Source: Clostridiales bacterium (GTDB lineage: Bacteria > Bacillota > Clostridia > Saccharofermentanales > Saccharofermentanaceae). Taken from it: a stretch of DNA of 33,692 bases. Location: positions 1 to 33,692 of the forward strand of contig JAILNZ010000005.1 of NCBI GenBank assembly GCA_024691135.1. Reading direction: 5' to 3'. A model generated the notes under the pieces. The model was given only the letters and a program-made list of their open reading frames with translations. It was not told the DNA's origin and made no database searches. The translations under genes and the position numbers were made by a program. This document shows positions 18,490 to 28,132 of this stretch, in pieces; the first letter of the stretch is position 1, and every line of letters starts with the position of its first letter.

Positions 18490-20259
18490 TTACTGTTCAT
18501 TGTTCGTTTGCTGGAGGAGCGCCGCAAAAATGGTCTTGCCGATCTGGCCCGCGATGAACTCGCCGCGGTCGTAGATGTCAGTCGTCGCCTCGCAGACCAG
18601 GGAGCCGTAGATGTAGTTTCCGTGGAAGACAGGGAAGATGACGTAGCCGTTGCAGTCCCATGAGAGTTCATCACGAAGGAACATGTACTCGACGGGCGTG
18701 GTCCTTCTTTCTTTCGGGAGGATGTAAAGTTCACCGTTCTTGATCGAGCAGCGCAGGTCGATGGAGGTCGGGAAGTCGGATTCTTTCGGTATGCGGCCGC
18801 CCAGGAAGACGGGGTTCTCGTACATGTAGAAGGCGGCGTTCTTAAGGCCTAGTTTGTCGAATGAACGGAGGATACGCGGGATGTTGTCCTCTTCCTTGCC
18901 AGTAAAATCGACGCCGCTGATCATGAACTGGACCAGGTAATCGCGCGTTTTGTTGGAGCGCGTCAGCTCTTTGTGGAGCTGCGTTGATACGTAGCGGAGC
19001 GCGAGGTCCTTCATGTAGGAGAAGAGACGGTTGTTCATGACGTTTGCCGACGGCGACTTGACCATGACGTTCATGCTCGCCTGAAGACGGTCGATACTCT
19101 TGATGAGCTTGGTCGTATCCGTGTATTCCATGATCCCGTTCTCGAAAAAGATCTCGATCAGCAGCTTGAGTTCGTTGAACTCATCCAGGCTCATGTACTT
19201 GCGCTTCATGGCGACAAGCATCTTTGATGCGATCTCGAAAAAGAGACGCTTCAGGTTAATCTCTTTCTTGCTGATCTTCTCGTTCTTGTATCTGTAGAAG
19301 CAGTCATCGAACATCCTGTAGATGAAGGCAGAGTCGATGTTGCTCATCTCGAGGGTGGAGTATTCGTACATCTCGTAGCCGAAGGATTCGCGGCCGTAAA
19401 GACTTGTGGGGAGCAGGGCGGAAGAGACTTCCTTGCCGTCCAGAAGGTCGAGGATGAGTTCGAGTGCTTTCTGGCCGAGGATGTCTTTGGAGGCGCCGAT
19501 CGAAGACAGTGACGGCATCATCTCGCCTGCCATGAGAGTATTGTCAAAACCGAATACGAGGATGTCCTTGCCGGGGACCTTGCCGCGCTCTTCCATTGCC
19601 TGGTAAAGGCCCCTGGCTACGGCGTCGTTGACGCAGAAGACTGCCTGGCAATCGGGGTTTCTCTCGAGGAGCTCGTCGGCCTCGTCAAAGCAGTTGATCG
19701 ACATGTCGGTATCGATGTACTGGGATTCGCTGTATGGGATGTTGTGTTCGGCGAGGCAGGCTTTGAAGATCTTCTTGCGCTTCATCGCATCGCCGTTGTC
19801 GGGACGGCCGCCGAGCATGCATATGTTGGTCACGTTGTGGATGTTGATGAGGCAGTCCATCGCTTCCTTGATGCCCATCGCGTTGTCGTAGTTGACTGTG
19901 ATGAAGTTGTCGATCTCGGCTGCAACGATGACCTTGGGGATGTTCTCGAAGGTGGTTTGATATTTCTTCAGGAAAAGGTTCTCTTCGTGAGGATCGATAC
20001 TGCCGAGGGATATGATGAGCCCGTCGATCTCGCAGATCTCGGCGAGCTTGTAGATCGTGTTGTACATCTTCTTGTACGGGTAGTCGAAAGCCGTGGGAAT
20101 GTTCTCGTTTATGTACTTGCCTGCAAAGACCACGATCCGGATGTCCCTGTTGTCCGGGATCGCGTTGATCGCGCTGTGGATGATGTCTTTGGCGAAGTCG
20201 GAAAAGATATCGTCCACCAGGATCCCGACCGTGGTTTTCTTGTTGCTCTTGTCGATCAT
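18490..20259 (-). CDS. LacI-type periplasmic-binding-like (Peripla_BP_3) sensor protein lacking HTH and GGDEF, with GAF-like C-terminus
   Basis: VGILVDDIFSDFAKDIIHSAINA... and CQAVFCVNDAVARGLYQAMEERGKVPGKDILVFGFDNTLMA are the LacI/PBP fold. No HTH before residue 10 and no signal peptide. Start overlaps the FIST-EAL stop (ATGA). Confidence 0.75.
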   Translation of the reverse strand: MIDKSNKKTTVGILVDDIFSDFAKDIIHSAINAIPDNRDIRIVVFAGKYINENIPTAFDYPYKKMYNTIYKLAEICEIDGLIISLGSIDPHEENLFLKKYQTTFENIPKVIVAAEIDNFITVNYDNAMGIKEAMDCLINIHNVTNICMLGGRPDNGDAMKRKKIFKACLAEHNIPYSESQYIDTDMSINCFDEADELLERNPDCQAVFCVNDAVARGLYQAMEERGKVPGKDILVFGFDNTLMAGEMMPSLSSIGASKDILGQKALELILDLLDGKEVSSALLPTSLYGRESFGYEMYEYSTLEMSNIDSAFIYRMFDDCFYRYKNEKISKKEINLKRLFFEIASKMLVAMKRKYMSLDEFNELKLLIEIFFENGIMEYTDTTKLIKSIDRLQASMNVMVKSPSANVMNNRLFSYMKDLALRYVSTQLHKELTRSNKTRDYLVQFMISGVDFTGKEEDNIPRILRSFDKLGLKNAAFYMYENPVFLGGRIPKESDFPTSIDLRCSIKNGELYILPKERRTTPVEYMFLRDELSWDCNGYVIFPVFHGNYIYGSLVCEATTDIYDRGEFIAGQIGKTIFAALLQQTNNEQ

Positions 20260-22844
20260 AACATGTCCTCCGTGAATGGTTTGGGATTAGAGAAGAGGTA
20301 GCCCTGGGAATAATCTATGGAATAGCCGAGGAGAAGGTCCTGGATCTCCTTGTTCTCGACGAATTCGGCGACGATCTTGATGTCCTTCGAACTGATCCTT
20401 TTCCAGTCGGCGATGAGTGCGATGAGGTTCTCGGACTCTTTGCTGTTGCAGCAGTTGCGCACGATGGAGCCGTCGATCTTGAGATAGTCGGAATGGATGT
20501 TCGCGATGTGCTGCAGGTTGGAGTAGCCGCTTCCGAAATCGTCGATCGAGATCAGGCCGCCGAGGTCGTGGATCGTATCGACGAACTTGATGAGCGCGAT
20601 ATAGTCGTCGACATCTTCGTTTTCGAGGATCTCGAAGACAAAGTTCTCCGGATGGTCTGCGGTCCTCAGGAAGTCGTAGATGTATTCGACGAGCTTGCGG
20701 TTCTTGATGTCGCGCAGGCTCAGGTTGATGCTGACGCTCTTGCCTTCGACGTGACGGAAGGTGTTGAATACCTTGTGGATCATCATCGATGACATGTTGT
20801 CGTAAAGAAGCCCGAAGGTTCGTGCGACCTCGAGGAAGCTTCCGGGATAGTAGATGTTCCCGGCCTCGTCCTTGAGCCTCATCAGCGATTCGTAGTGGTG
20901 GATCGTCTTCTGCTCGTTGTCGTAGATGCCCTGGTAGTAAGGGATTATCTGGTCGTGCGCGATGGCGTAGTTTATGACGTTTACCATCCGGTAGTGCTCG
21001 CGGATCTTCTCCTCGTCAAGCCGGTTGTCCTCCGCGTCGCGCACGTAGAACTGGATGTTCCTCTGGCCCATCTCGACCCGGGCCGCGGAGTAGACGGAGT
21101 TTATGTTGTCGATGGTGCAGCCGTCCAGGATACAGAAGCCAGGAACGATCGCTATCGTCTCTTTGGAGTTCTCGAAAAGGATTTTCTGCAGCTCCTCCAT
21201 GTGCGTCACAAAAGTCCGGAGGGACACCATGTGCGACGGCGCGCCGACCGCAAAGAGCCATTCGTCGATAAGGTAGAGGCGGTAGTGCTTGCGCCTTGCA
21301 AAACCGACGCACTTGTTTATGAGGCTCGATCTCGTGATCTGCACTTCCTTTTTCGAAAAGACGGTTTTCATGTCGGATACGTTGAAGACGTTTATGTAGC
21401 AGATCCTGTCGTAGCCGCGCGTCTTGATGTCCAGGCTGAAGGCGGCTTCGTTCAGGACGTCGTCGGTGTCGGAATAGAGGAGCTTGAGCTCGCAGTCGCC
21501 GATACATTTGCGGAGGCTTTCCGCGCTGCTTCTGTTCTCCGTGTCCTCGAGCCTGCTGCCGATATCCATGAGGTAGTCCAGAAGTTCCAGGTTGTCTTCG
21601 GCGAGGGCGTCCGTCCTTGAGAAGGCGTAGGGATTATATTCCTGTGCCGTTTTCTCCTCGCCTGCGGCGGCGACGACAAAGGAGCAGTTGGCGAATGTGT
21701 TCCGGCCGTTGGAGTTCGTGATCTCGCCGACCGTGACGCAACCGCAGATGTTGGTGTTCTCGTAGGCCGACAGCTCCCACTTGACGCAGTTGGAGTAGAT
21801 GGTGGACCTGACGACGCAGGTGTAGCCGAAGAGGGTCTCGGCTTTTTCGAAGCTCTCGATGTCCTGGAAGAGTTTTCTGTTGTCGGCCAGGATCTTTCTG
21901 TCGTAGATGAAGGCGCGGGTGAGGCGTCTTCCGGAAGGAATGTTGCTGTTTGCGTAGATATATTCGCCTTTCTTACCGGTGTCGATGTCGGGCCTTTTCG
22001 AGAAGGCTTCCCTGTAGTAAGGATCTTCGGGAGGGAACAGTTCCGACAGGCTCTTTCCTTCGGCGTAATTGAGATAGACCGGTATGTCCGGCATCTCCTC
22101 GAAAACGTAAGGGAACAGGTTATGGAACTTGGAATCCGTGTCCGACACGACGAGCTTGTGGTTCTTGAGCGTGCTGACGCCGTCCATCTTGAGGATGCAG
22201 GGGCCCGCGCTGTCGGTGATCTCCTCGCTGTCGCCGACGACTTCGGCGCCCGTCGTGTATGACGTTATCGCTTCGAGGTCGTCGCCGCTTAACGCGGCCA
22301 GCATGAGGGCATCCTCATACCACCCGTTCTCATCGAAAAGGAAACCCTGATCTTCTTCCGGGGTGTTGGCGAGGCCGCCGATCATCTTGACTTCGGGGAA
22401 GTACGAATTGGTCCTGTCGACGAACTCCAGGATGTTCCTGAAGGATTGCGTCGAAAAAGTAAGGAGGAGCTTTGTGTTGGCGCGTATCAGCTCCTCATCG
22501 ATCTTCCTGCAGAGATCATCCGCAGGGACGGGGACGTTATCAGCATCAAGCGTCGGGCTGACGGCGGTCCTTACCGTTCCGCCCTGCATCTGAGATATGG
22601 AGATGACGCACTGGTTCTGCGAGAGCTTGCCGCTGTTGATCGTTGCGGAAGTGCTGGTTCCGAAGATCTTTACTTCGGGCATGGTGTCCTTGATAAAGCG
22701 CGCAAGGTCAACGGCTTCGTCCCTTTTGTGGATCGAAGTGTGGATCCTTATCAAAATGTCGCCGCTGTGAGCGGAAAGCATCAGCTGATTCAGAGTATCA
22801 GCGATCCTTGACTTCGACATATATTGAAAATTCCAAGTGAACAT
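20256..22844 (-). CDS. FIST-domain sensor fused to an EAL phosphodiesterase domain
   Basis: N-terminal FIST-like region (VKIFGTSTSATINSGKLSQNQCVISI). C-terminal EAL landmarks HYESLMRL, INLSLRDI, FEILENE, IDDFGSGYSNL, LKIDGSIV, VAEFVEN and YSQGYLFSNP. Confidence 0.85.
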   Translation of the reverse strand: MFTWNFQYMSKSRIADTLNQLMLSAHSGDILIRIHTSIHKRDEAVDLARFIKDTMPEVKIFGTSTSATINSGKLSQNQCVISISQMQGGTVRTAVSPTLDADNVPVPADDLCRKIDEELIRANTKLLLTFSTQSFRNILEFVDRTNSYFPEVKMIGGLANTPEEDQGFLFDENGWYEDALMLAALSGDDLEAITSYTTGAEVVGDSEEITDSAGPCILKMDGVSTLKNHKLVVSDTDSKFHNLFPYVFEEMPDIPVYLNYAEGKSLSELFPPEDPYYREAFSKRPDIDTGKKGEYIYANSNIPSGRRLTRAFIYDRKILADNRKLFQDIESFEKAETLFGYTCVVRSTIYSNCVKWELSAYENTNICGCVTVGEITNSNGRNTFANCSFVVAAAGEEKTAQEYNPYAFSRTDALAEDNLELLDYLMDIGSRLEDTENRSSAESLRKCIGDCELKLLYSDTDDVLNEAAFSLDIKTRGYDRICYINVFNVSDMKTVFSKKEVQITRSSLINKCVGFARRKHYRLYLIDEWLFAVGAPSHMVSLRTFVTHMEELQKILFENSKETIAIVPGFCILDGCTIDNINSVYSAARVEMGQRNIQFYVRDAEDNRLDEEKIREHYRMVNVINYAIAHDQIIPYYQGIYDNEQKTIHHYESLMRLKDEAGNIYYPGSFLEVARTFGLLYDNMSSMMIHKVFNTFRHVEGKSVSINLSLRDIKNRKLVEYIYDFLRTADHPENFVFEILENEDVDDYIALIKFVDTIHDLGGLISIDDFGSGYSNLQHIANIHSDYLKIDGSIVRNCCNSKESENLIALIADWKRISSKDIKIVAEFVENKEIQDLLLGYSIDYSQGYLFSNPKPFTEDML

Positions 22845-22865
22845 ACCGTGGTCCTCGCAAACTGA

Positions 22866-22892
22866 CGAAAAAAGGACTTCCCCAAGTCCTTT
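22866..22892 (-). terminator. Minus-strand terminator-like hairpin between PBP-GGDEF and FIST-EAL
   Basis: Minus strand: AAAGGACTT-GGGG-AAGTCCTTTTTTCG, 9-bp perfect stem plus U-run. Confidence 0.8.
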
Positions 22893-22925
22893 CCGCCTAA
22901 AGATTTATATGTTCATTACCCTTAG

Positions 22926-22934
22926 ATTATATCA
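22926..22934 (-). promoter_or_regulatory. Extended -10 element upstream of FIST-EAL
   Basis: Minus strand TGATATAAT (TG-N-TATAAT). Confidence 0.45.
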
Positions 22935-22980
22935 CAAATATTATTTAGAATCTTTGTTCTTTTTGAACGCTTTATTAATC

Positions 22981-24816
22981 TTACCTGTGCTTTTTGGTCC
23001 TCTTCTCGACGTACATGATCTTGTCAGCCTTGTTCATGGATTCCATGAGAGTGCTCCAGTCGCTGACTTCGCATGTACCGATGCTCGCGCTCAGAGTGTA
23101 GTTCAGCTTTTTGTTGGCTTCCTTGATCGCGTTCCTGAACGACCTTATGAACTGGCCGATCCTGCCCGGGTTATCGAGGAACAGAACGGCCTCGAACTCG
23201 TCGCCGCCCATCCTGGCCACGAACTCGTTCCTGTTGATCGATTTCTGGAGGCACTTGCCGATCATGATGATCGCCTCATCGCCCGCGGAGTGACCGAAGT
23301 TGTCGTTGATCGACTTCAGGTCGTCCATGTCGATGCTCGCGACGGCGAGCTTCGTGCCGTCGCCTTCCTTCTTTTTGTCGAGGATGTTCGAGAGATATTT
23401 CTCGAAGCCTCTCCTGTTATAAAGGCCCGTGAGCGCGTCCCTTATATAGAGGTCCATGACGTCGCTTACTTCAAAGAGCTTATTGTAGAGGCGGAGACGG
23501 TTGAGCGACTGGCCGAGAAGAAGGAGCATGAACTCGAGCCTCTCGTCAAAGAAACGCTTGATCTTGCTGTCCATCTCCAGGACGGCATAACCGTAAACTT
23601 CGTTCTTAAAATGTATAGGCAGATAGATCCTTACGCCCGAAAAATCAGCGTTGTATTTTTTCGGGAGGAGGTCAGTCATAGGGAAGGAGATGTCACATGC
23701 CTTCTTGTCCTTTGTGTCGAACATTCCGACGAGGGAGCGGTCGTTCTCGCCGTACATACAGATGAAGCCCTTCTTGAAGATCTTCAGGGCCATGATGCTC
23801 TGCAATGTCAGGAGCACGCAGTCGTCCTTGGACATTACGTCCTGATAATCGGAACTGAGCCTTACGAAGGCGAGAGTCTGGTCAAAGTATGTCTTCTGTA
23901 TGAGATCGAATTCGTGATAGGCGGCAGTCAGGTCCCTCTCAGTCGTTCCGCCGGTGCTCTCCCTGATAAAGAGCCTGCCCGGGACGGTCATATAGAAATC
24001 GACCTCTTTTCCCTCCTTGATATCCTCGAGACATTTGATCGCCTTATCGACAAGACCGTCTTCCGGGATGTCCGATGTCGTGAGGGAAGGGATGTGGTTA
24101 AGAGCCGGCGGGAGATTGTCGACGCCCGTGACCATGACATCCTGAGGGATCTTATATCCCCTGTCCATGAGTTCGTCGATAAGTCCCAGGGCCATATAAT
24201 CGTTGGAACAGATGACAGCTTCGGGAAGCGTTCCGTCCTTGCGGATAAAGAAGTCTGCCGTGGCAGGACCCTGGTCGATCCAGTAGTTGCCGTGGAATAT
24301 CATGTCTTCGCTCACGGTGTAGCCCGCTTCGTGCATCGCGTCCTCAAAGCCCGCGCGTCTTTCCTTCGAGTCGACGAGGTCGTCACGGCCGGCGACGAAG
24401 CCGATGTCGCCGTTCTTAGTGACGGAGAGGACATGCTTCGTGATGTCATACATGATGAGCCTGTTGTCCGGGACGATGTTATAGAATCCTTCCTCGTCGC
24501 ATCTGATGCTGATCACGGGAGGGATGTCGGAAGCCGACATGAGATTATCGAGGAGCTCTTTGTTGAGACCTGCGTGATGCAAAGTGTCGGAACAGAGGAT
24601 TATTCCGTCATATTCATGAAGCGGCGGGATGTTAAGGATACTCTTCAATCCTTCGGCGTGAAGCGGATTGTCGCTCGATACGGCACAGTTACCGAAAATG
24701 TCCACACGGTGTCCGTTCTTGACGGCACGCTCCATGAGGCTTCTGATAACAGCCGACGAATAGTCGCGATACATATCTCCGATAAAAGCACATATTCTCA
24801 TAGGCAGATACCTCAC
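22981..24816 (-). CDS. Cytosolic PBP-like (LacI-type ligand domain) sensor diguanylate cyclase with GGDEF domain
   Basis: N-terminal ligand-binding fold (ICSNDYMALGLIDELMDRGYKIPQDVMVTGVDN), GAF-like middle, DALTGLYNRRGFEKYL and intact ARMGGDEFEAVL. No signal peptide. Confidence 0.88.
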   Translation of the reverse strand: MRYLPMRICAFIGDMYRDYSSAVIRSLMERAVKNGHRVDIFGNCAVSSDNPLHAEGLKSILNIPPLHEYDGIILCSDTLHHAGLNKELLDNLMSASDIPPVISIRCDEEGFYNIVPDNRLIMYDITKHVLSVTKNGDIGFVAGRDDLVDSKERRAGFEDAMHEAGYTVSEDMIFHGNYWIDQGPATADFFIRKDGTLPEAVICSNDYMALGLIDELMDRGYKIPQDVMVTGVDNLPPALNHIPSLTTSDIPEDGLVDKAIKCLEDIKEGKEVDFYMTVPGRLFIRESTGGTTERDLTAAYHEFDLIQKTYFDQTLAFVRLSSDYQDVMSKDDCVLLTLQSIMALKIFKKGFICMYGENDRSLVGMFDTKDKKACDISFPMTDLLPKKYNADFSGVRIYLPIHFKNEVYGYAVLEMDSKIKRFFDERLEFMLLLLGQSLNRLRLYNKLFEVSDVMDLYIRDALTGLYNRRGFEKYLSNILDKKKEGDGTKLAVASIDMDDLKSINDNFGHSAGDEAIIMIGKCLQKSINRNEFVARMGGDEFEAVLFLDNPGRIGQFIRSFRNAIKEANKKLNYTLSASIGTCEVSDWSTLMESMNKADKIMYVEKRTKKHR

Positions 24817-24912
24817 TATCAGTCAATTATAACGGATTTTTGACGGTTTTTAAAGAAGATGCGGTCTTCGTAATACCTTTTCGGGAAGCTTGGTGATATA
24901 ATTTTTCAGTAT

Positions 24913-24988
24913 GGGGGCGTAGCTCACCTGGGAGAGCGTTGCATTCGCATTGCAGAGGTAGTGGGTTCAAGTCCCATCGTCTCCACCA
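24913..24988 (+). tRNA. tRNA-Ala (anticodon CGC), CCA encoded
   Basis: Cloverleaf read by eye: acceptor GGGGGCG/CGTCTCC, D-arm TAGCTCACCTGGGAGAGC, anticodon arm TTGCA-TTCGCAT-TGCAG, T-arm GTGGG-TTCAAGT-CCCAT, then ACCA. Confidence 0.93.
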
Positions 24989-25065
24989 GATTGCCTGATG
25001 GTACCCTTGTTTTTCGAAAAAAGGATACGGAAAACGGGGGTACGTCAGTTTATGGAGGAAATGAT

Positions 25066-25791
25066 ATGAAGATAGGGATAAGGGTAGCGGCATTACTGAT
25101 GTCGGCAGCGGTCCTGGTTTCAGTCTGTTCATGTGAAAGTAAGAAGGACAGAAGAGTAAAGGATAAGGGTTCGAAGGACCGTATTGAGGAGACAAAGGGA
25201 GATAAGGAAGATATAAAGGAAAAGAGAGAGAGTTTTTCCGGCAATACGATGGGCTCATTATTTCAGCTCATGGATGATGCCACGGGCAAGGATAAGTTTA
25301 CGGCCGTTCAGATGATCGAAGACTACTTCGGTACGGAGCTTGCAGATCCCGTCGAGTTCCAGGAGGAGTGGTTCGGACTTAAGTTAAATACCGAATTTTA
25401 TTATACCCGGCTCTATACGGGGGAATACCGTTTCCTTGAAGTATCGGTGGGTGTCGATCCCGATACCGATGTTGTAAGAAGGATCAGCTTTTACTGCAGC
25501 AACGACGACTTCTTCACATCGTCGTTTGACGATCTTAAGGGTTTTGATGACGAAGTCAGATCTCTTGTCGAAGCAGCTGACAGCGAGCTTGAAGATGTGT
25601 GCGGAGAACCGTTCGAGACGGGTGATCTGGTAGCAGATGAGGATTCGTTCTACCATCTGTACAAATATGGCAATGATTGTGAGATAAGGGTCGAATACTA
25701 CGATTATACCGAAGAAGGCGGAAACGGGCTTCTGGCCGTAGAACTGTTCTTCACGGACAATTCCGTTCCGGGCGAAGCGACACCGGAGTAA
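25066..25791 (+). CDS. Putative lipoprotein of unknown function
   Basis: MKIGIRVAALLMSAAVLVSVCSCESKK with lipobox-like VCSC and a highly charged linker. RBS ATGGAGGAA. The ORF-track start at 24961 lies inside the tRNA. Confidence 0.75.
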   Translation: MKIGIRVAALLMSAAVLVSVCSCESKKDRRVKDKGSKDRIEETKGDKEDIKEKRESFSGNTMGSLFQLMDDATGKDKFTAVQMIEDYFGTELADPVEFQEEWFGLKLNTEFYYTRLYTGEYRFLEVSVGVDPDTDVVRRISFYCSNDDFFTSSFDDLKGFDDEVRSLVEAADSELEDVCGEPFETGDLVADEDSFYHLYKYGNDCEIRVEYYDYTEEGGNGLLAVELFFTDNSVPGEATPE

Positions 25792-25804
25792 GAAGAGCAA
25801 AGAT

Positions 25805-26950
25805 ATGTCGGAATTACTGATCAGGCTGTTTGTCAAAGACCCGTCGCAAAGGCATAAGTACGGGCTTTTGGCGGGCGTTGTGGGCATCATCTGTAATGTC
25901 ATACTCGCTTCGACCAAGATCGTGCTCGGGCTTGTTACGGGCGCGGTATCGATCGTGACGGATGCGGTCAATAATCTTTCCGACGCGGTTTCTTCCGTGG
26001 TGACCCTTGTCGGGTTCAAGATATCCGGCAAGCCTGCCGACAGGGAACATCCGTACGGTCACGGAAGAGTCGAATACATAACGGGATTTGTAGTATCCGC
26101 TGCGGTCATTGCAGTTGCGATAGAACTTTTCAAGGAATCAGTATCGAATATCATCCATCCGGAAGAACTGGACGTAAGTATAGTTACGATCGTCTTTCTG
26201 GCGCTTACCATCGTGATCAAGCTGTGGATGTCGGTCTTCTACGGCAAGATCGCAAAGAAGATCTCGTCGGAGGCGATGAGGGCGACCGCGACGGATTCCA
26301 GGGCCGACTGCATAACGACGGGCGTAGCTCTCATCTCGGTCCTCATAATGCTCATTTCCGGAATCAATATTGACGGTTATGCGGGAGCGCTGGTCGCGAT
26401 CCTGGTAGTGATCTCGGGTGTCCGTTCGGCCAAGGAGACGATAGCGCCGATCCTGGGAGAAGCTCCCGACAAGGAGTTCCTCGCGGAGCTCGAGAAGGAG
26501 GTCAGATCCAATGAAGGCATCCTCGGGGTTCACGACATAAGGATCCACGAGTACGGACACAGCACGAAGATCGTGTCACTCCATGTCGAGATGCCGGACG
26601 ATGTCCCGCTCGTCAAGGTCCATGACGTCATCGATATCATAGAGAAAGATCTGGTATCGAAGGGCTTTGCCTCGGAAGTCACGATCCATGTCGATCCGGT
26701 AGCGACGGACGATCAGGAGATGCTAGGCGTCAGGTCCTGTCTGGAGGGATATCTTAAGACCGTTAACGGAAAGATAAGTATCCACGATTTCAGACTGATA
26801 AGGGAGACGGACTGTAAAAGGCTCATCTTTGAGATCCTCGTGCCTTATGACGACAAGCATTCCGACAGCGAGCTTAAGGGCCTTATAGAAGGGCATCTGA
26901 AGGAGACGGGGAAGGATTATGACATCTCGGTCACGGTCGACCGCGAATGA
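25805..26950 (+). CDS. Cation diffusion facilitator (CDF) family transporter
   Basis: TDAVNNLSDAVSSVVTLVGFKISGKPADREHPYGHGRVEYITG and TATDSRADCITT are CDF motifs; cytoplasmic C-terminal domain present. Confidence 0.93.
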   Translation: MSELLIRLFVKDPSQRHKYGLLAGVVGIICNVILASTKIVLGLVTGAVSIVTDAVNNLSDAVSSVVTLVGFKISGKPADREHPYGHGRVEYITGFVVSAAVIAVAIELFKESVSNIIHPEELDVSIVTIVFLALTIVIKLWMSVFYGKIAKKISSEAMRATATDSRADCITTGVALISVLIMLISGINIDGYAGALVAILVVISGVRSAKETIAPILGEAPDKEFLAELEKEVRSNEGILGVHDIRIHEYGHSTKIVSLHVEMPDDVPLVKVHDVIDIIEKDLVSKGFASEVTIHVDPVATDDQEMLGVRSCLEGYLKTVNGKISIHDFRLIRETDCKRLIFEILVPYDDKHSDSELKGLIEGHLKETGKDYDISVTVDRE

Positions 26951-27065
26951 TCATCTTTAACATTTCTTTATGATTTCTGTATGACATCTTAGGATTATCG
27001 AGATGATTGTTTAACATCGAGGAAGTAATCTTTGATCATAAACAACTTACTGATCAACGGAGGGC

Positions 27066-28058
27066 ATGAAAAACATGGCAAAACAACTTACTAACCAGAG
27101 GAAATGGAGACCTTGGAAGGGTATAATACTTTTCTTCGTTGCAGCCGCCATAATACTCGGCGGATCACTTCTTACTGTAAAGCTCGGAACGCTGTTGGGA
27201 ATGATCGTCTTACAGGGAACGCTCCTTTTGACAGCAATCATTTGCTGCTTCATAAACAGGACTCCTGTGAAGGAAGTTTTTCCTCTTAAGGGGATAACCG
27301 TAAGGGATTTCTTCGGAACGGCCATGATGTGGGCAGGCGGACTTATGTTCGGAATGATGTCCGTATACGTTACCGCCATCTTATTCCCGAACGTCTATGA
27401 AGCAGTCATAGATTCCATGCAGACCATCACATCGGGACCATGGATCGCATCTTTGATCATTACCGTCGTCCTTCCCCCTATCTGTGAGGAAGCGATCGTC
27501 AGGGGCGCGATCCTTAGCAACTTCAGAAGCCTTAAGAGAGACTGGGTCATCATCCTTATCGTAGGACTTATGTTCGGTGCTCTTCACATGGATCCGATCA
27601 GGTTCATCAACACGGCGATCCTCGGAGGCATCTCGGCCTACCTTATCGTCAAGAGGGATAACTTCGTCCTTGCATGGCTCGTCCACTTCCTCAATAACGG
27701 ATTCGCGTACTTAATGTCAACGCTCAGTGATCTCGGCGGGGATGATGCGGCCGAAGCGGCAAAAGAGGCGGCAGCTGCCATTGAGACTTCGAAGGGCCAG
27801 ACACTCGCGTCCCTCATGGTATTCTTCTGCATCGCACCGATCCTTCTGGTCATCGGATCACATCTCATAAAGAGACAAAGAGAGATCTCGGAAGGTCTCG
27901 AGCCTTCGGGCATGAGGCTCGGATTTAAGATCCTCATCGCAGGGGTCATCGCGTTCATACTCTTCAGCGTCGGCATCGGTTACACGGTCATGAACATGCC
28001 TGACATGGAAAAGATAAAAGAAGCTGCAGGCGCGGTCACGTTCCTCGCAGCACGCTGA
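27066..28058 (+). CDS. CPBP (CAAX/Abi-type) intramembrane metalloprotease
   Basis: CEEAIVRGAILSNFR (EExxxR), FGALHMDPIRFI and WLVHFLNN motifs within multiple TM segments. Confidence 0.88.
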   Translation: MKNMAKQLTNQRKWRPWKGIILFFVAAAIILGGSLLTVKLGTLLGMIVLQGTLLLTAIICCFINRTPVKEVFPLKGITVRDFFGTAMMWAGGLMFGMMSVYVTAILFPNVYEAVIDSMQTITSGPWIASLIITVVLPPICEEAIVRGAILSNFRSLKRDWVIILIVGLMFGALHMDPIRFINTAILGGISAYLIVKRDNFVLAWLVHFLNNGFAYLMSTLSDLGGDDAAEAAKEAAAAIETSKGQTLASLMVFFCIAPILLVIGSHLIKRQREISEGLEPSGMRLGFKILIAGVIAFILFSVGIGYTVMNMPDMEKIKEAAGAVTFLAAR

Positions 28059-28099
28059 CAACGGATATCCCAAGGAAGTTTGTTGTTTTATATCGCAGG

Positions 28100-28132
28100 G
28101 CTGTCCCGAAGGCTTTCGGGGCAGCTTTGTCA
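28100..28132 (+). terminator. Terminator-like hairpin after the CPBP protease gene
   Basis: GCTGTCCCGAA-GGCT-TTCGGGGCAGC, 11-bp stem with wobble, followed by TTTGT. Confidence 0.5.

Noticed and set aside
20895-21620. 241-aa plus-strand ORF opposite FIST-EAL
   Set aside because: Antisense shadow of the EAL gene; no domain signal or RBS.
22837-24843. 668-aa plus-strand ORF opposite the PBP-GGDEF gene
   Set aside because: Antisense to a clear GGDEF gene; composition (Val/Asp/Glu/His rich) is the typical mirror of a high-third-position-GC coding strand; no recognisable domain.
24961-25065. Upstream start of ORF 24961..25791
   Set aside because: Begins inside the tRNA T-arm; the lipoprotein start with RBS and signal peptide is ATG 25066.
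24913-25066. tRNA-associated integration site
   Set aside because: No integrase, no att-like repeat of the tRNA 3' end and only housekeeping-type genes downstream.
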